DNA from: Hymenopus coronatus
Lineage: Eukaryota > Arthropoda > Insecta > Mantodea > Hymenopodidae
DNA length: 64,000 nucleotides
Assembly: GCA_030762935.1 (NCBI GenBank)
Contig: CM060895.1
Span: 32,478,501 to 32,542,500 of the forward strand
Reading direction: 5' to 3'
The first letter of the stretch is position 1; every line of letters starts with the position of its first letter. The position numbers were made by a program, and so were the translations under genes. This document shows, in pieces, positions 22,736-34,386 of this stretch. A model generated the notes under the pieces. It was not told the origin of the DNA. It did not search any database and saw only the letters and a program-made list of their open reading frames with translations.

Positions 22736-23594
22736 ACTATCTACATAGTGTATAGAGAAGGTATTGCACTCCACCAAAAATTCGATACCGAAATTTTACT
22801 GGAAATATATGTTTTAGGGTCCCCTGTATCCAAAAAAGTATTTTCAGAAAAAGGTCCGTGCATGTGTGTGTGTGTCCGTGTGTCCGTGTGTCTTTGAACA
22901 TGATAACTCGAAAACGAAAAGTCGGTAAAATACCAAACTTGGTATTTAAGTTTACTATCTTCCAGAGATGCAACACAAAGATTTTGAGAAAAATCCCCCC
23001 ACACACAGCCACCCTTTACAGGGAAAAAAATTCGAAAATTTTGATTTTCTCAAAAACGGCTCTAATGATTTTGATTAAAATATTGTATATTAAAGATATT
23101 TAACTGAAAAATAAAATGTATATCTTGAATTTTCTGGGAATAGCCTCTGAAGACTACTTTATTCTGGATGAATTTCATGGAATTTTGTATAACTGCTAAA
23201 CCGTAAGAAATGAACAAAAACTTACCCCACAAAAAATGTAGACCACATCAAAACACACGATTTATCTTGTATACATTTTTTCGTGGAGTTGGTCGTTTTT
23301 GAGACATTCCTTCTTTTTGGTTCTTGCTTTCAAAAACTTAACTTTTCTCATACAGGAATTTGTTAACTCCGGTTCAGACAAACAAAGGAACTTCAATCAC
23401 ACAGCAACCAGCTTTAGACTATCACTTTAACCTACGGTACTCCCTTATTTCTCTCCTCCTTACAAGGAAGCAAGTAATAAGACAATTTCTGCTCATTTTT
23501 TGTCGATTAGCATGAAGTAAATAGAAGCATAGTCTTTTTAACAATAATTTATTGGAGATATGTAGAGAATATTATTTGAATGGAACACATCAGA
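22736..23594 (+). mobile_element. HTE copy, plus, tandem
   Basis: Begins ACTATCTACATAGTG with the left hairpin arm shortened, has all internal blocks, and ends ACACATCAGA followed by T5. Confidence 0.85.
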
Positions 23595-24135
23595 TTTTTC
23601 ATATTTGCTGTATGAGAAATTAGAGATATCAGTAAGAGCAAAAAGTTGTGTATCCTAGTTGATAGTGTTAAGCTTATATTACAAAACAGGGGTCCTTACG
23701 GAAACTGTATCTGCGCAGTGATGTTGAGACAGAAAGTCAATTTTCTAACAGAAGTTTTCCTAATACTATGAATATCCTCATCAGCAAGCGCAGTATTCCA
23801 ATTATTATTCTCTTCTGCTGCGCTCGACTCCAATTGTGCGGTTCATTTTGAATCTCTTCTCTCTCTTCTTCGAACGCTCGATACTGCTGCCAATCTTATT
23901 ACAGCGGAATTTCCATATTCAGATTGAAAATTCATGTGCAGCTCAGAAGTTCTCTCTCCTACACCATTTGTCGCTCACTTAGCCTCTTAAATAAACTGGA
24001 ACTAATCTAGATTCTCTGTTTCATTACTTCCAAAAAGTTTTACTTTTCTCTTCTTTTACATCATTGCTTCCAATTCTTAGTTTATTTACTCTTACCTATA
24101 GTAAGTAACCTATTGCATTCCATTTAAAAAAAAAA
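23595..24135. other. Unassigned DNA
   Basis: No gene or repeat recognised. Confidence 0.4.
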
Positions 24136-24995
24136 TTATGTCTTCCATTCACAAGAGTTTCTCTACATTTCTGCAAAAAAATATTAAAAAGCTTATGCTT
24201 CTATTTACTTCATGCTAATCGAGAAAAAATTAACAGAAAGAATCTTATTACTTGCTTCCTTGTAAGTAGAAACGAAATAAGGGAGTACCATAGGTTAAAC
24301 TAATAGTCAAAAGCTGGTTGCTAAGCGACTGAAGTTCCTTTGTTTGTATGGATAGGAGTTGACGAACTCCTGTATGAGAAATGTGTAAGTTTTTTTAAAG
24401 CTGAAACAAAAAATAAGGAATATCTAAAAACAACCAACTCCACGAAAAAATGTATATAATAAACTGTGTGTTTTGACGTGCTCTACAAATGTTGTGTGGT
24501 AACTTTTGTCTGTCTCTTACGGTTTTGCAATTTTGTAAAATTCCGTAAAATTGATTCAAAATAAAGCAGTCTTCAGAGGCTGTTACCAGAAAATTCAAAA
24601 TATATATTTTATTTGTCAGGTTAATATATTTAATATAAGATATTTTAATTAAAATTGTTAAAGCCATTTTTAGAACATCAAAATGTTCGAAAAATGTTCC
24701 ATGTAAAGGGTAGTTTGGAGTGGGGGGATTTTTCTCAAAATCTTCCTGTCGTATTCTTGGAAGATACTGAACTTAAATACCAAGTTTGGTATTTTACCGA
24801 CTTTTTGTTTTTGAGTTATCGTGTTCATAGGCACACGGACACACACACACACGCACACGGACCTTTTTCCGAAAATGCTTTTTTTAGATAAAGGGGACCC
24901 TAAAACATATTTTCGGTGAAATCTCGGTATCGAATTTTTGGGTGGAGTGCAATACCTTCTGTATACACTATGTAAATAGTACGTATAGAGAAAGT
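24136..24995 (-). mobile_element. HTE copy, minus
   Basis: Starts after an A run with TTATGTCTTCCATTCAC (a diverged terminus) and ends GTATAGAGAAAGT followed by A5. The CA-rich tract is at about 24833-24862. Confidence 0.85.
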
Positions 24996-25000
24996 AAAAA

Positions 25001-25949
25001 TGAATTGAGCTAGTAGTGGCCCATAAAGCCAAAGGCCTCCTGCAAGCAGATTTTATTAAAAAGACTGACGTGGTGAACAGCTACAAGTAAGTGTGAGATT
25101 TGCACTATGTATAGGTTATATATTGTAAATAAACTGCGAAATTTTAAAAATTTGATGAGAAAATATGTAATTTAACTGTATTCAGCGGTCGACGGCTCAA
25201 GCGCTTTACCTAGAAATTCCCTACTGTCGGCAGTATCTAGCTATAACAGTATCTTTTCTTTTAAGGAATTTACACTTTGAAAATGCTTTCTGTCAAAGTG
25301 TTTTATACTTTTACTGAGTTTGTTTTGACTTAAAAATCAAAATGTGATAGCAATGCATTCCACATAGCAGTTGGCAATCCTTTACTACCTAATTTCAGTC
25401 TCTGATAGCAAAAGTTTCTCTCGTTTCCCAACACCCACTGGGAATAATACGATAGCCGGCGATGAAAGATATCAGCATATTTTCCATACTTCACTGCCAG
25501 AAAAAAGTACAACTGCTAACAATACACAACAACAAATACCGAAAGAGTAATTGACAGTGAAGGATGTCTGTAGGGTTTTCCACCACTCGGACCGTCATAA
25601 ATGCACTCCATTCTCTATGCCGGTCAGGTAACAGAAATATAGCCATGTTTCAACATAAACCTCACGTTCTGTGCGGTGTATAGCGAGTTGTGCAGTAATA
25701 CAAAATGGCAAAACAAATTAAATAATTAGCAGTAAGAGTACACGACAAGTTTTTTATAAGAAATGATTTCGTGTTCTTCATTTTTCATTGTAATCCACCC
25801 GGAAACATGTATTATATTGTACTGTCTATTAAATTATGTCAAAATTGTTTTTCATATCCAATAAATCACATCACATGTGCAGCACTATCCCGATTATTGC
25901 GCGTTTAGGTCACAATGCGTTGAAGAGCGTAATTACGGAGTTTTGCTCT
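25001..25949. other. Apparently unique DNA
   Basis: No gene recognised. A 22-codon open stretch at about 25017-25090 ends beside a GTAAGT-like string, but it is too short to call an exon. Confidence 0.4.
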
Positions 25950-27102
25950 ACCTAGTTTGGAAGTTGGGCGATTGCTTCGTGTGGCATCCTTGGAACAAAG
26001 TTAATCTAAATACTACATTTGGTATTTAACGGTGTTCTCGTTTTTTACTTTCTCTATACGCACTATGTACATAGTGTATAGAGAAGGTATTGCACTCCAC
26101 CCCAAAATTCGATACCGAGATTTCACCGGAAATATATGTTTTAGGGTCCCCAATATCCAAAAAAAACATTTTCACAAAAAGGTCCGTGTGTGCGTGTGTG
26201 TGTGTCTGTGAACACGATAACTCAAATACCAAACTTGGTATTTAAGTTTAGTATCTTCCAAGGATGCGACACGAACATTTTGAGAAAAATCCCCCAACCC
26301 CAAACTACCCTTTACATGGACCTTTTTTGGAACATTTTGATTTTCTAAAAAATTGCTCTAACAATTTTGATTAAAATATCTTATATTAAAGATGTTTACC
26401 TGACAAACAAAATGTATATCTTGAAATTTCTGGGAATAGCCTCTGAAGAGTAGTTAATTCTGCATGAATTTTACTGAATTGAATAACTGCTAAACCGGAA
26501 GAGATGGACAAAAACTTACTACACAAAAAATGTAGAGCACATTAAAACACACGATTTATGTTATATACATTTTTTTCGTGGAGTTCGTCGTTTTTGAGAC
26601 ATTCCTTATTTTTGGTTACTGCTATGAAAAACGTATACTTTTCTCATACAGGAACTTGTCAACTCTTATCTATACAAATAAAGGAACATCAGTCACACAG
26701 CAACCAGCTTTTGACTATCACTTTAACCCATGGTACTCCCTTACTTCGCTTCTACTTACAAGGAAGCAAGTAATAAGACTATTTCTACTTTTTTTTTTTT
26801 TTTTTTTTTTTGTGATTAGCATAAAGTAAATAGAAGTATAAGCTTTTTAAGTATAATTTGTTGCAGGTATATAGAGAAAGTCATGTGAATGATACACATC
26901 AGATTTTTAGCTATGCTGTCCACAGACATTCATATTTACACGCGCCTCGAGCACACACAAGACCGTTTTCTAAAAATGATTTTATTTGGTGAGTTCAGGG
27001 AGTCTCAAATGATGTATTTACGTTGAAACCTCGGTATCGAATTTTTGGATAGAATACAATATATTCTCTATACAATATGTACATAGTACATGTAGAGAAA
27101 GT
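25950..27102 (-). mobile_element. Older HTE copy, minus, split by a nested plus copy
   Basis: The left part (about 25950-26040) ends TTTGGTATTTAACGGTGTTC, then CG and a T run. The right part (26909-27102) resumes AGCTATGCTGTCCACAGAC and ends at the hairpin and GAGAAAGT. Joined, they restore the family string CGTTTTTGAGCTATG, so the intervening copy inserted into this T run. Confidence 0.8.
26047..26903 (+). mobile_element. HTE copy, plus, nested (857 bp)
   Basis: Clean boundaries: ACTTTCTCTATACGCAC at the left after T6 (26041-26046) and TACACATCAGA at the right before T5 (26904-26908). It carries an expanded poly-T at about 26790-26811. This copy gives the best view of element ends. Confidence 0.9.
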
Positions 27103-27692
27103 AATAAAAATACAACTTTCTTTTCCATTAGATACTGTAATATATACCTTTTATACAAATTAGATTATAACATGAATGAAATGAGCCCGAATTATAGCTG
27201 TACTCCTGAGTTCTCAAATCTCCAACCCGCACATCTGTTAGGACATCGTGACAACCTGACTCAAGACAACAATAATAGCGTTGGGGCGTTTCCTAATGTG
27301 ACAACAATATGTCTATTGCCAGCAGGACGTTGAAGGATGACGCGGATTAAACACATTGCTGATAGCAGCAGGCGTGGTATACTTATACCATACAAGTAAA
27401 CAATCACCTCCTACAATGTGTCCATTAGCAATTAATTAAACAAATCACCATTACTACTCAAAATCAACATTGAATTAGATGGGGTTTTCATTTCAAAACT
27501 TTCTGTGTATCTTATTTACGCAATTTTAATTCAGCGTAAACAAAAACAAGTTTGAGGGGGAGTATGAAAGTGTACCACATCCTTCCACTATTATAGTTTT
27601 AGAGAAAAATGTGAAAAACTTATCGTTCTGTTTGCTGGATATAATAGTTTTGATTAATAACTTCTATTACTAATCATGTCAATTCAATTTTT
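27103..27692. other. Unassigned DNA
   Basis: No gene or repeat recognised. Confidence 0.4.
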
Positions 27693-28528
27693 ACTTTCCT
27701 TACATGTACTATGTACATAGTGTATAGAGAAGGTATTGCACTCCACCCAAAAATTCGATACCGAGATTTCACCGGAAATATACCTTTCAGGTCACCTATA
27801 TCCAAAAAAAAAGTATTTTCAGAAAAAGGTCCGTGTGTCTGTGAACAAGATAACTCAAAAACGAAAAGTCTGCAAAATACCAAACTTGGTATTTAAGTTT
27901 AGTATTTTCCAGGTGTGCGACCTAAATATTTTGAAAAAATCCCCCGCCCCCAACTACCCTTTACATGGAACTTTTAACTAAAATGTGTATTTTCTCAAAA
28001 ATGGCTCTAATGATTTTGATTAAAATATCTACCGTATATTACAGATATTTACCTGACAGATAAAATGTATATCTTCAATTTTCTGGGAATAACCTCTGAA
28101 GACTACTTTATTCTGGATGAATTTTACGGAATTTTGCATAACTGCTAAACCGTAAGAGATAGAAAAAACTTACAACATCAAAAATGTAGAGGACGTGAAA
28201 ACACACAATTTATTTTATATACATTTCTTTCGTGGAGTTGATCGTTTTGAGTTATTCCTTGTTTTTGATTTCATCTTTAAAAACATGCATTCTCATACAG
28301 GAATTTGTCAACTTCTGTCCATACAAAGGAACTTCAGCAACCAGCTTTTTACTATCACTTTAACCCATGATATTCTCTTATTTCGCTTCTATTTACAAGG
28401 AAACAAGTAATAAGAATAGTTATCCTAATTTTTTTATTAATTACCTTGAAGTAAACAGAAGCCTAAGTATTTTAATAATAATTTGTTGCAGAGATGTAGA
28501 GAAAGTCCTGTGAATGGAATACATCAGA
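27693..28528 (+). mobile_element. HTE copy, plus
   Basis: Begins ACTTTCCTTACATGTAC and ends AATACATCAGA followed by T6. The hairpin is CTATGTACATAG with flanking pairs. Confidence 0.85.
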
Positions 28529-28534
28529 TTTTTT

Positions 28535-29058
28535 AAAAGGGTCCGTGTGTGTACATTCACAGCATAACTGAAAAACAATTTTTTTTAATACTAAAAATTG
28601 ATATTTAAGTCCAGCAGTTCCAAGGATGCAGTAAAAAGGTTTTTAGAAAAATCCCGTCTGCCCACGCTATCCTTTACATGGGACTTTTCAAAGTTTTTGA
28701 TTTAATCAAAAATGGTTCTAACGATTTCTATTAAAATGCCACATATTAAATATATATAAATGTCAAATAAACTATATTTCCCTGTTAATAGCCCCTGAAT
28801 ACGTTTTGCATAACTGGACTACCGTATGAGAGAAACAAAAAATTATTGCACAAAAATGTACATCTCGTCAAAACACCAAATTGTTAACTACAGTTTTTGT
28901 AAAGTTAACCGTTTACGAGATATCCTTTTGTTTTGGATTCAATCTAAAACTATATAAACTTTTCTCAAACGAGAAGTTATCTTTCGTATCATATCTCTTT
29001 TGTTTTACTACTCGCCTGTAAAGAGAACCAAATTAAAAGAAAAAAACATAGCGACAGC
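28535..29058 (+). mobile_element. Older HTE fragment, plus
   Basis: Starts inside the element at AAAGGGTCCGTGTG and continues through highly diverged blocks to GCGACAGC. There it meets a T run joined directly to an A run and then a minus HTE. Confidence 0.65.
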
Positions 29059-29082
29059 TTTTTTTTTAAAAAAAAAAAAGAA

Positions 29083-30688
29083 TCTGTGTTCCAATCATAC
29101 GACTTTCTATAATCTCAGCAATAAATTATTATTAAAAATCTTATTCTTCTATTTACTTGATGCTAATAGGGAAGAAATTAACGAAAAGGTCTTATTACCT
29201 GCTTCCGTGTAAATAGAAGGAAAATAAAGGAATACTTTTGGATAAATCGATACTCAAATCTTTTAACAGCTGGTTGCTATGTGATTGAAGTTCCTTTCTT
29301 TGTATAGACAGGAGTTGACAAATTCCCGTGTGAGAAATGTGTAAGTATTTTAAGGTGAAACCAATAACATGGGCCATCTCGAAAACGGCCAACTCCACGA
29401 AAAAAATGCATACAACACAAATTGTGTGTTTTAACGAACTCAACATTTTATGTGGTAAGTGTCTTACCGTTCACCAGTTATGCAAATTTCCGAAAAATGC
29501 ATCCAAATTAAACATGTCTTCAGAGGCTATACCTAGAATATTTAAAGACATACATTTTGTTTGTCATATAAATATATTAAATTTAATAGATTTTAATCAA
29601 AATCGTTACAGCCATTTTTAAGAAAATCAAAGTTTTCGAAAAATGTTCCATGTATAGGGTAGTTAGGGTGGGGAGATTTTCTTGAAAATCTTCGTGTCCC
29701 ATCCTTGGAATATACCAAACTTAAATACCAAGTTTGGTATTTTATCGACTTTTTGTTCTTGAGCTACCGTGTTGACAGACACACGGACACACGGAGCTTT
29801 TTCTGAAAATGATCTTTTTACTTTCTCTACACGTACTATGTGCATAGTGTATAGAGAGGGTATTGCACTCCGCCCAAAAATTCGATACCGAGATTTCATC
29901 GGAAATATATTTTAGGGTCCTTTTTTCCAAAAAAAAAGCATTTTCAAACTTGGTATTTAAGTTTAGTATCTTCCAAGGACGCGACACGAAGATTTTGAGA
30001 AAAATCCCCCCACCTCAAACTACCCTTTACATGGAAAAAGTTTAGGACATTTTATTTACTCAAAAATGGCTGTAACGATTTTAATTAAAATACCGTGTAT
30101 TAAAGATATTTATATGTATCTTAGATTGTCTTGGATTAGCCTCTAAAAGCCTCTTTATTCTGAATTTTGCGTAACTGGTAAACCGTAAGAGATAGACAGA
30201 AACTTATTACACTAATTGTAAATCACCTTAAAACATACAATTTATGTCATATGTTTTCTTTTTTTTTTTTTTGTAGAATTGATCATTTTTGAGATATTCC
30301 TTGTTATTTGTTTCAGATTTAAAATACTTAAACTTTTGTCACACAAAAAGCTATATACTCCTGGCCCTGCATATAAACGGATTCCAACCACATGGCAACC
30401 AGCTTTTAAAAGATTTGACTATCGTTTTATCCTAGTGTATTCCACCATTTCCCTTCAACTGACAAGAAAACAAGTGATTAAGACAATATTTACCTCGATT
30501 ATCATAAAGGAGATAGAAGAATCAACTTTTTGAGAATAATTTGTTACAGTGATGCAGAGAACACAGCAGATTTTTTGGACACAGGAGACCCTAAAACGTA
30601 TATTTCTGGTGAAATCCCGACATCGAAATTTTGGGTGGAATGCAATACATTCTCTATTCACTCTGTGCGAGGTACATATAGAGAAAGT
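29083..30688 (-). mobile_element. HTE copy, minus, split by a nested plus copy
   Basis: Outer copy from TCTGTGTTCC at 29083 to GAGAAAGT at 30688. It breaks off at GATC plus T5 (29815-29819) and resumes at 30577 with GGACACAGGAGACCC. The break is at the same internal position as in the composite at 1239-2929. Confidence 0.8.
29820..30570 (+). mobile_element. HTE copy, plus, nested and internally deleted
   Basis: About 751 bp, from ACTTTCTCTACACGTAC to ACACAGCAGA followed by T6. It lacks the GT tract, which is deleted between AAGCATTTTCAAA and CTTGGTATTTAAG. Confidence 0.85.
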
Positions 30689-30693
30689 AAAAA

Positions 30694-30790
30694 TGACTAT
30701 CGTTTTAGCTTAATGTACTCTCGTATTTCCCTTCTGCGTGTAAGAAACTATGTAATAAGGTCATTTTCGGTAATGTTTATCTTAATTAGG
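30694..30790 (+). mobile_element. HTE tail fragment, plus
   Basis: GACTATCGTTTTAGC ... GTAATAAGGTCATTTTC ... TTAATTAGGA matches the tail block. It probably belongs to an older plus copy into which the preceding composite inserted. Confidence 0.6.
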
Positions 30791-30966
30791 ATTATTTGTT
30801 TATTAATTTGTTTATTTATTTATCTTGGTTGGAGTTAAGGCCATAAGGCATTCTCTTCCACTCTACCAGGCAATACATTAAATTCAACAAAGAAATGATA
30901 TAATGAATAAAAGAATAAAGAATAAAAATACAATTCTATAAAACTTAATAAAAACATATATAAAAA

Positions 30967-31799
30967 TCTGATGTATTCCATTCACATGATTTTCTCTACA
31001 TCTCTGCAACAAATTATTGTTAAAAAGCTTATGCTTCTATTTACTTTATATTAGTTGAGAAAAAGCCAGCACAAATCCTCTTATTGCTTGGTTCCTTGTA
31101 AGTAGAGGCGAAATAAGAAAGTACCATAGGTTAAAGTGATAGTCAAAAGCTGGTTTCTATGTGACTGAAGTTGCTTTGTTTGTATGAACACGAGTTGACA
31201 AATTCCTGTATGAGAAAAGTATGTTTTTTTTTAAAAGTGAAATCAAAAACAAGGAATAACTAAAAAACGATCAACTCCACGAGAAAAATGTGTTTAACAA
31301 AAAGTATGTGCTTTAACGTGCTCTACATGTTCTGTTTGGTAAACTTTTGTCCATCTCTTACCGTTTAGCAGTTATGCAAAATTCCGTAAAATTCATTAAG
31401 AATAAAGTAGTCTTCAGAGGCTATTCCTAGAAAATTCAAGATATACATTTTATTTTTCACTTAAGTATCTTTAATATATGGTATTTTAAACAAAATCGTT
31501 GGAGCCACTTTTAAGAAAATAAAAAAAATTGAAAAAAGTTCCAACTAAAGGGTAGTTTGGGGTCGCATCCCTTGAAGATAATAACCTTAAATAACAAGTT
31601 TGGTATTTTAGCGACTTTTCGTTTTTGAGTTATCGTGTTCACAGACACACGGCCACACGCGGATCTTTTTCTGAAAATGCTTTTTTTGGTTACAGGGAAC
31701 CCTAAAACATATATTTCCGGCGAGATCTTGGTATCGAATTTTTTATTGGAGTGCAATACTTACTCTATACACTATGTACATAGAACGTGTAGAGAAAAT
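30967..31799 (-). mobile_element. HTE copy, minus
   Basis: From TCTGATGTATTCC to GTAGAGAAAAT, flanked by A5 on both sides. The C-rich block is shortened. Confidence 0.85.
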
Positions 31800-31989
31800 A
31801 AAAAGGTGCAACAAATATAGTGAAATGAAAATAAAAAAATGTAAACAAAATTATTTTTAGTGAAATATTCATGTAGGTCGAAACACATATTAGTGATATT
31901 TACAATTGAAATGCATATTACTTGCTAGCACATATTAATAACAATAAATGAAAATAATTATGTATTTATCATATTAATACTGCAGCAGA

Positions 31990-32705
31990 TTAGGTTTGAT
32001 TACAAATGTATGCCCTAATTTTCTGCTTTGCGAGGAGGAAGAGTCGTGGACTCACATCTTGGCAAGATGTAGGGGTACGGAGGAATGGCATGAAAAATAT
32101 TTGCCGCGATTTTTTACCACTGCGAATGTAGGGCTAGAAGCATGTTGGACGCTACTGGTAGGCACAGAAAACTTGGACGGGCTAGGTAAATTTATACTTA
32201 AGGCAAGGCAGCTGAGATCTTTGGAGGCTGCCAATAGAGAAGGGGGGGGGGGAATAAGATCAACTAAACAAAAGTGACTAGAATGTTCTATATATATATA
32301 TATATCCCTTTGAAGTTGTGCTATGGTTTTATATATTGTGTATATATTATGTGTATATATGTCTTTTAAGTGTAATTATTTATTATAAGAGGGTGCATTT
32401 ATGAAGATGTACTCTGTGCTGTAAATTTAAATTGCTATATTTGAATATCTTTGTATTTTTATTTTCGGGTTCACTTTTAATTCTTTATTGTTATTTAATA
32501 TTGCTTTTGACTGTTCATTACCTTTGTCTTTTTATTTTCGTGTTTACTATTTTAATTCTTTGTTTTTGTTGTTGTTTTAATATTGCTTGTAATGTGTATT
32601 ACAAAAGCACGTACGGTCTGTGGACCCGTGCGAATGTTGAAATTCTATGTATGATATTGCTGTGTCAATAAATACACTTATTCATTCATTCATTCATTCA
32701 TTCAA
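31990..32705 (+). pseudogene. LINE 3' end: C-terminal zinc-motif region, UTR and ATTC tail
   Basis: The frame 31996-32277 encodes CPNFLLCEEEESWTHILARC near its start. That fits the Cys/His C-terminal segment that follows the reverse transcriptase in several insect non-LTR elements (C-x-x-x-x-x-C-x-x-x-x-E-x-x-x-H-x-L-x-x-C). FILKARQLRSLEAA follows. An AT-rich 3' UTR has a polyadenylation-like AATAAA at about 32668, and the piece ends in a short (ATTC)n array at 32681-32703. Everything upstream is lost (5' truncation). Confidence 0.65.
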
Positions 32706-33216
32706 AGTTCTGCTTGAACAGTATAACGTTCCGGCAGTCCCTTGCGTCTTCAGGGAGAGAATTCCAAAGACGAGCTAAATCTATTGTAAATGATGATGAA
32801 TAGAAGACCGATAAAAGAATAATTACTTTAAGAATAATTTGTTTGCAAATCAGATAAAGAAAATATAGTGAAGGGAATAAATGAACCTTCTTTTTCACAG
32901 AGATGCAAACCATTGCAGTTCATTCCACTGGTGTGCATACGTAGGTATCTCCGGAAGCTAAACCCCTTAGATTAGCTGCCTGGCGCGAAAGTTGATCATG
33001 ATCGTTTATTCCATTAATAAACCGTGTAATACAAGCAACATAATGAGACCTTTGTAAATGACTAATGAATGCAGCGAATACCATTTGTTTCAGCGTCATC
33101 ATGAAGCAGACTTTGGATGCTTTGACAGCTTTTAATTTGTTGTGACCAATCCATTGCTCGAGTGCCCATCTATTATGTTCGTAACTTAATAACGTACCGT
33201 TAAATTGGGGAAGCAA
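32706..33216 (-). pseudogene. Degenerate LINE reverse transcriptase C-terminus
   Basis: The complement of about 32706-32790 reads IDLARLWNSLPEDARDCRNV, a segment common at the end of LINE reverse transcriptases (x-RLWNSLP-x). The open frame 32920-33216 upstream on minus contains CITRFINGINDHDQLS, resembling the F-L-N-G-x-x-D-x-x-x-L-L/S segment that precedes it in such proteins. A short gap with stops separates the two. The first match is good and the second weaker. Confidence 0.5.
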
Positions 33217-33567
33217 TTACAGAGTTAACGTAATTATGATATACTGTATCACTTGAACCCGGTGTCAAACGTTGATAGCGTTCACCAGATATAAAACTAA
33301 TCGTTCAACTTATCAGTATTAACGTGATATATAATCCTGTTCTGGTGATTGATATGCTAGCGATATCATCAGGCCTAGTATTTATGCTGTATTCATTCTG
33401 AATTTGATTCCCTTGTTTCTGGTAATGATTAAGAGAGTCGCGCATGCCCACTGGATAATATCGTATAAATATTCAGAAATTCAGGGGTGTCCATAAGTAG
33501 AATTTGCAAATGAATTAAATGAAACACTTTGGAACGATTTTCACTTTCACAAGCAAGGTGATAAAAT

Positions 33568-34004
33568 GTACGTAGGTAAAGAAGGTTTGTATTCCATCCA
33601 AAAATGTGATACCGAGATTTCACAGGAAATACATGTTTTGAGAACCCCTGTATCCAAAAAATATTTTTGGAAAAAGATTAGAGTGTGTCTGTGCTAATAA
33701 AAAAAACCCTGAGCTAAGCCAACCACATAATTCCACACCATTCCCCAACTACCATAACCTGCGCCCGGGATACAAACCCAGTACCGCTCCAAAGGGCAGT
33801 TTTGGCTGGGATATTTTCTTGAAAGTGTTTATGTTGTATCCTTGGAAGATATTGAACATAAATATGTTTGGTATGTAACAGACTTTTTTTTTTTTTTTTT
33901 TAGTTTATGCTGTTTACAGGCACACGGACATACCGCGCGCGCGGGTAGCAAAGTTTTTGGTGAAACGCAATACCTTCTCTACCTTTGTACGAAGCAGAGA
34001 AAGT
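33568..34004. mobile_element. HTE fragments in opposite orientations around a tRNA-like piece
   Basis: A plus fragment (33568-33690: GATACCGAGATTTCAC, CCTGTATCC) is followed by about 95 bp at 33695-33790. On minus that piece has a B-box-like GGTTTGTATCCC and may be SINE-derived. A minus HTE fragment (33790-34004) then ends AGAGAAAGT, with a poly-T at about 33885-33902. Confidence 0.55.
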
Positions 34005-34386
34005 AATGCGAAGGGTAAATAAGCTATACTACTATACTTGTGAGCGTACAGTGGGTGTACGGTTCTCGTACCTATCTCAGATGTTATCAACCTCCGTAGT
34101 GCTGTTAACTTGCAATCCCACAAACGTCACCGTTTGCTCTCTCTCGTTTTAAGGAGCCGAGCTCCAGTAACGTGAAAGATTCACAGTCGACAGATAATGT
34201 TTTCGTTTCCCGTTGAACCGTACAGCCGCTCAAATTGTCTTCTACCCATAATTCCCTTGTCATGTTTCAGGGTAGGGAGACAAGGCCAGTGGACGACGTG
34301 GCGAGGCATAGCATGGAGTTTACCAAGAGTAACATAGTTGTTCTGGTATCTGGTGTGTGACGAATCCTCAGAGAAATTTTTCTATA

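Noticed and set aside
25017..25095. Exon ending at a GTAAGT string
   Set aside because: The frame is only about 22 codons, has no acceptor or homology, and the base before GT is not the consensus G.
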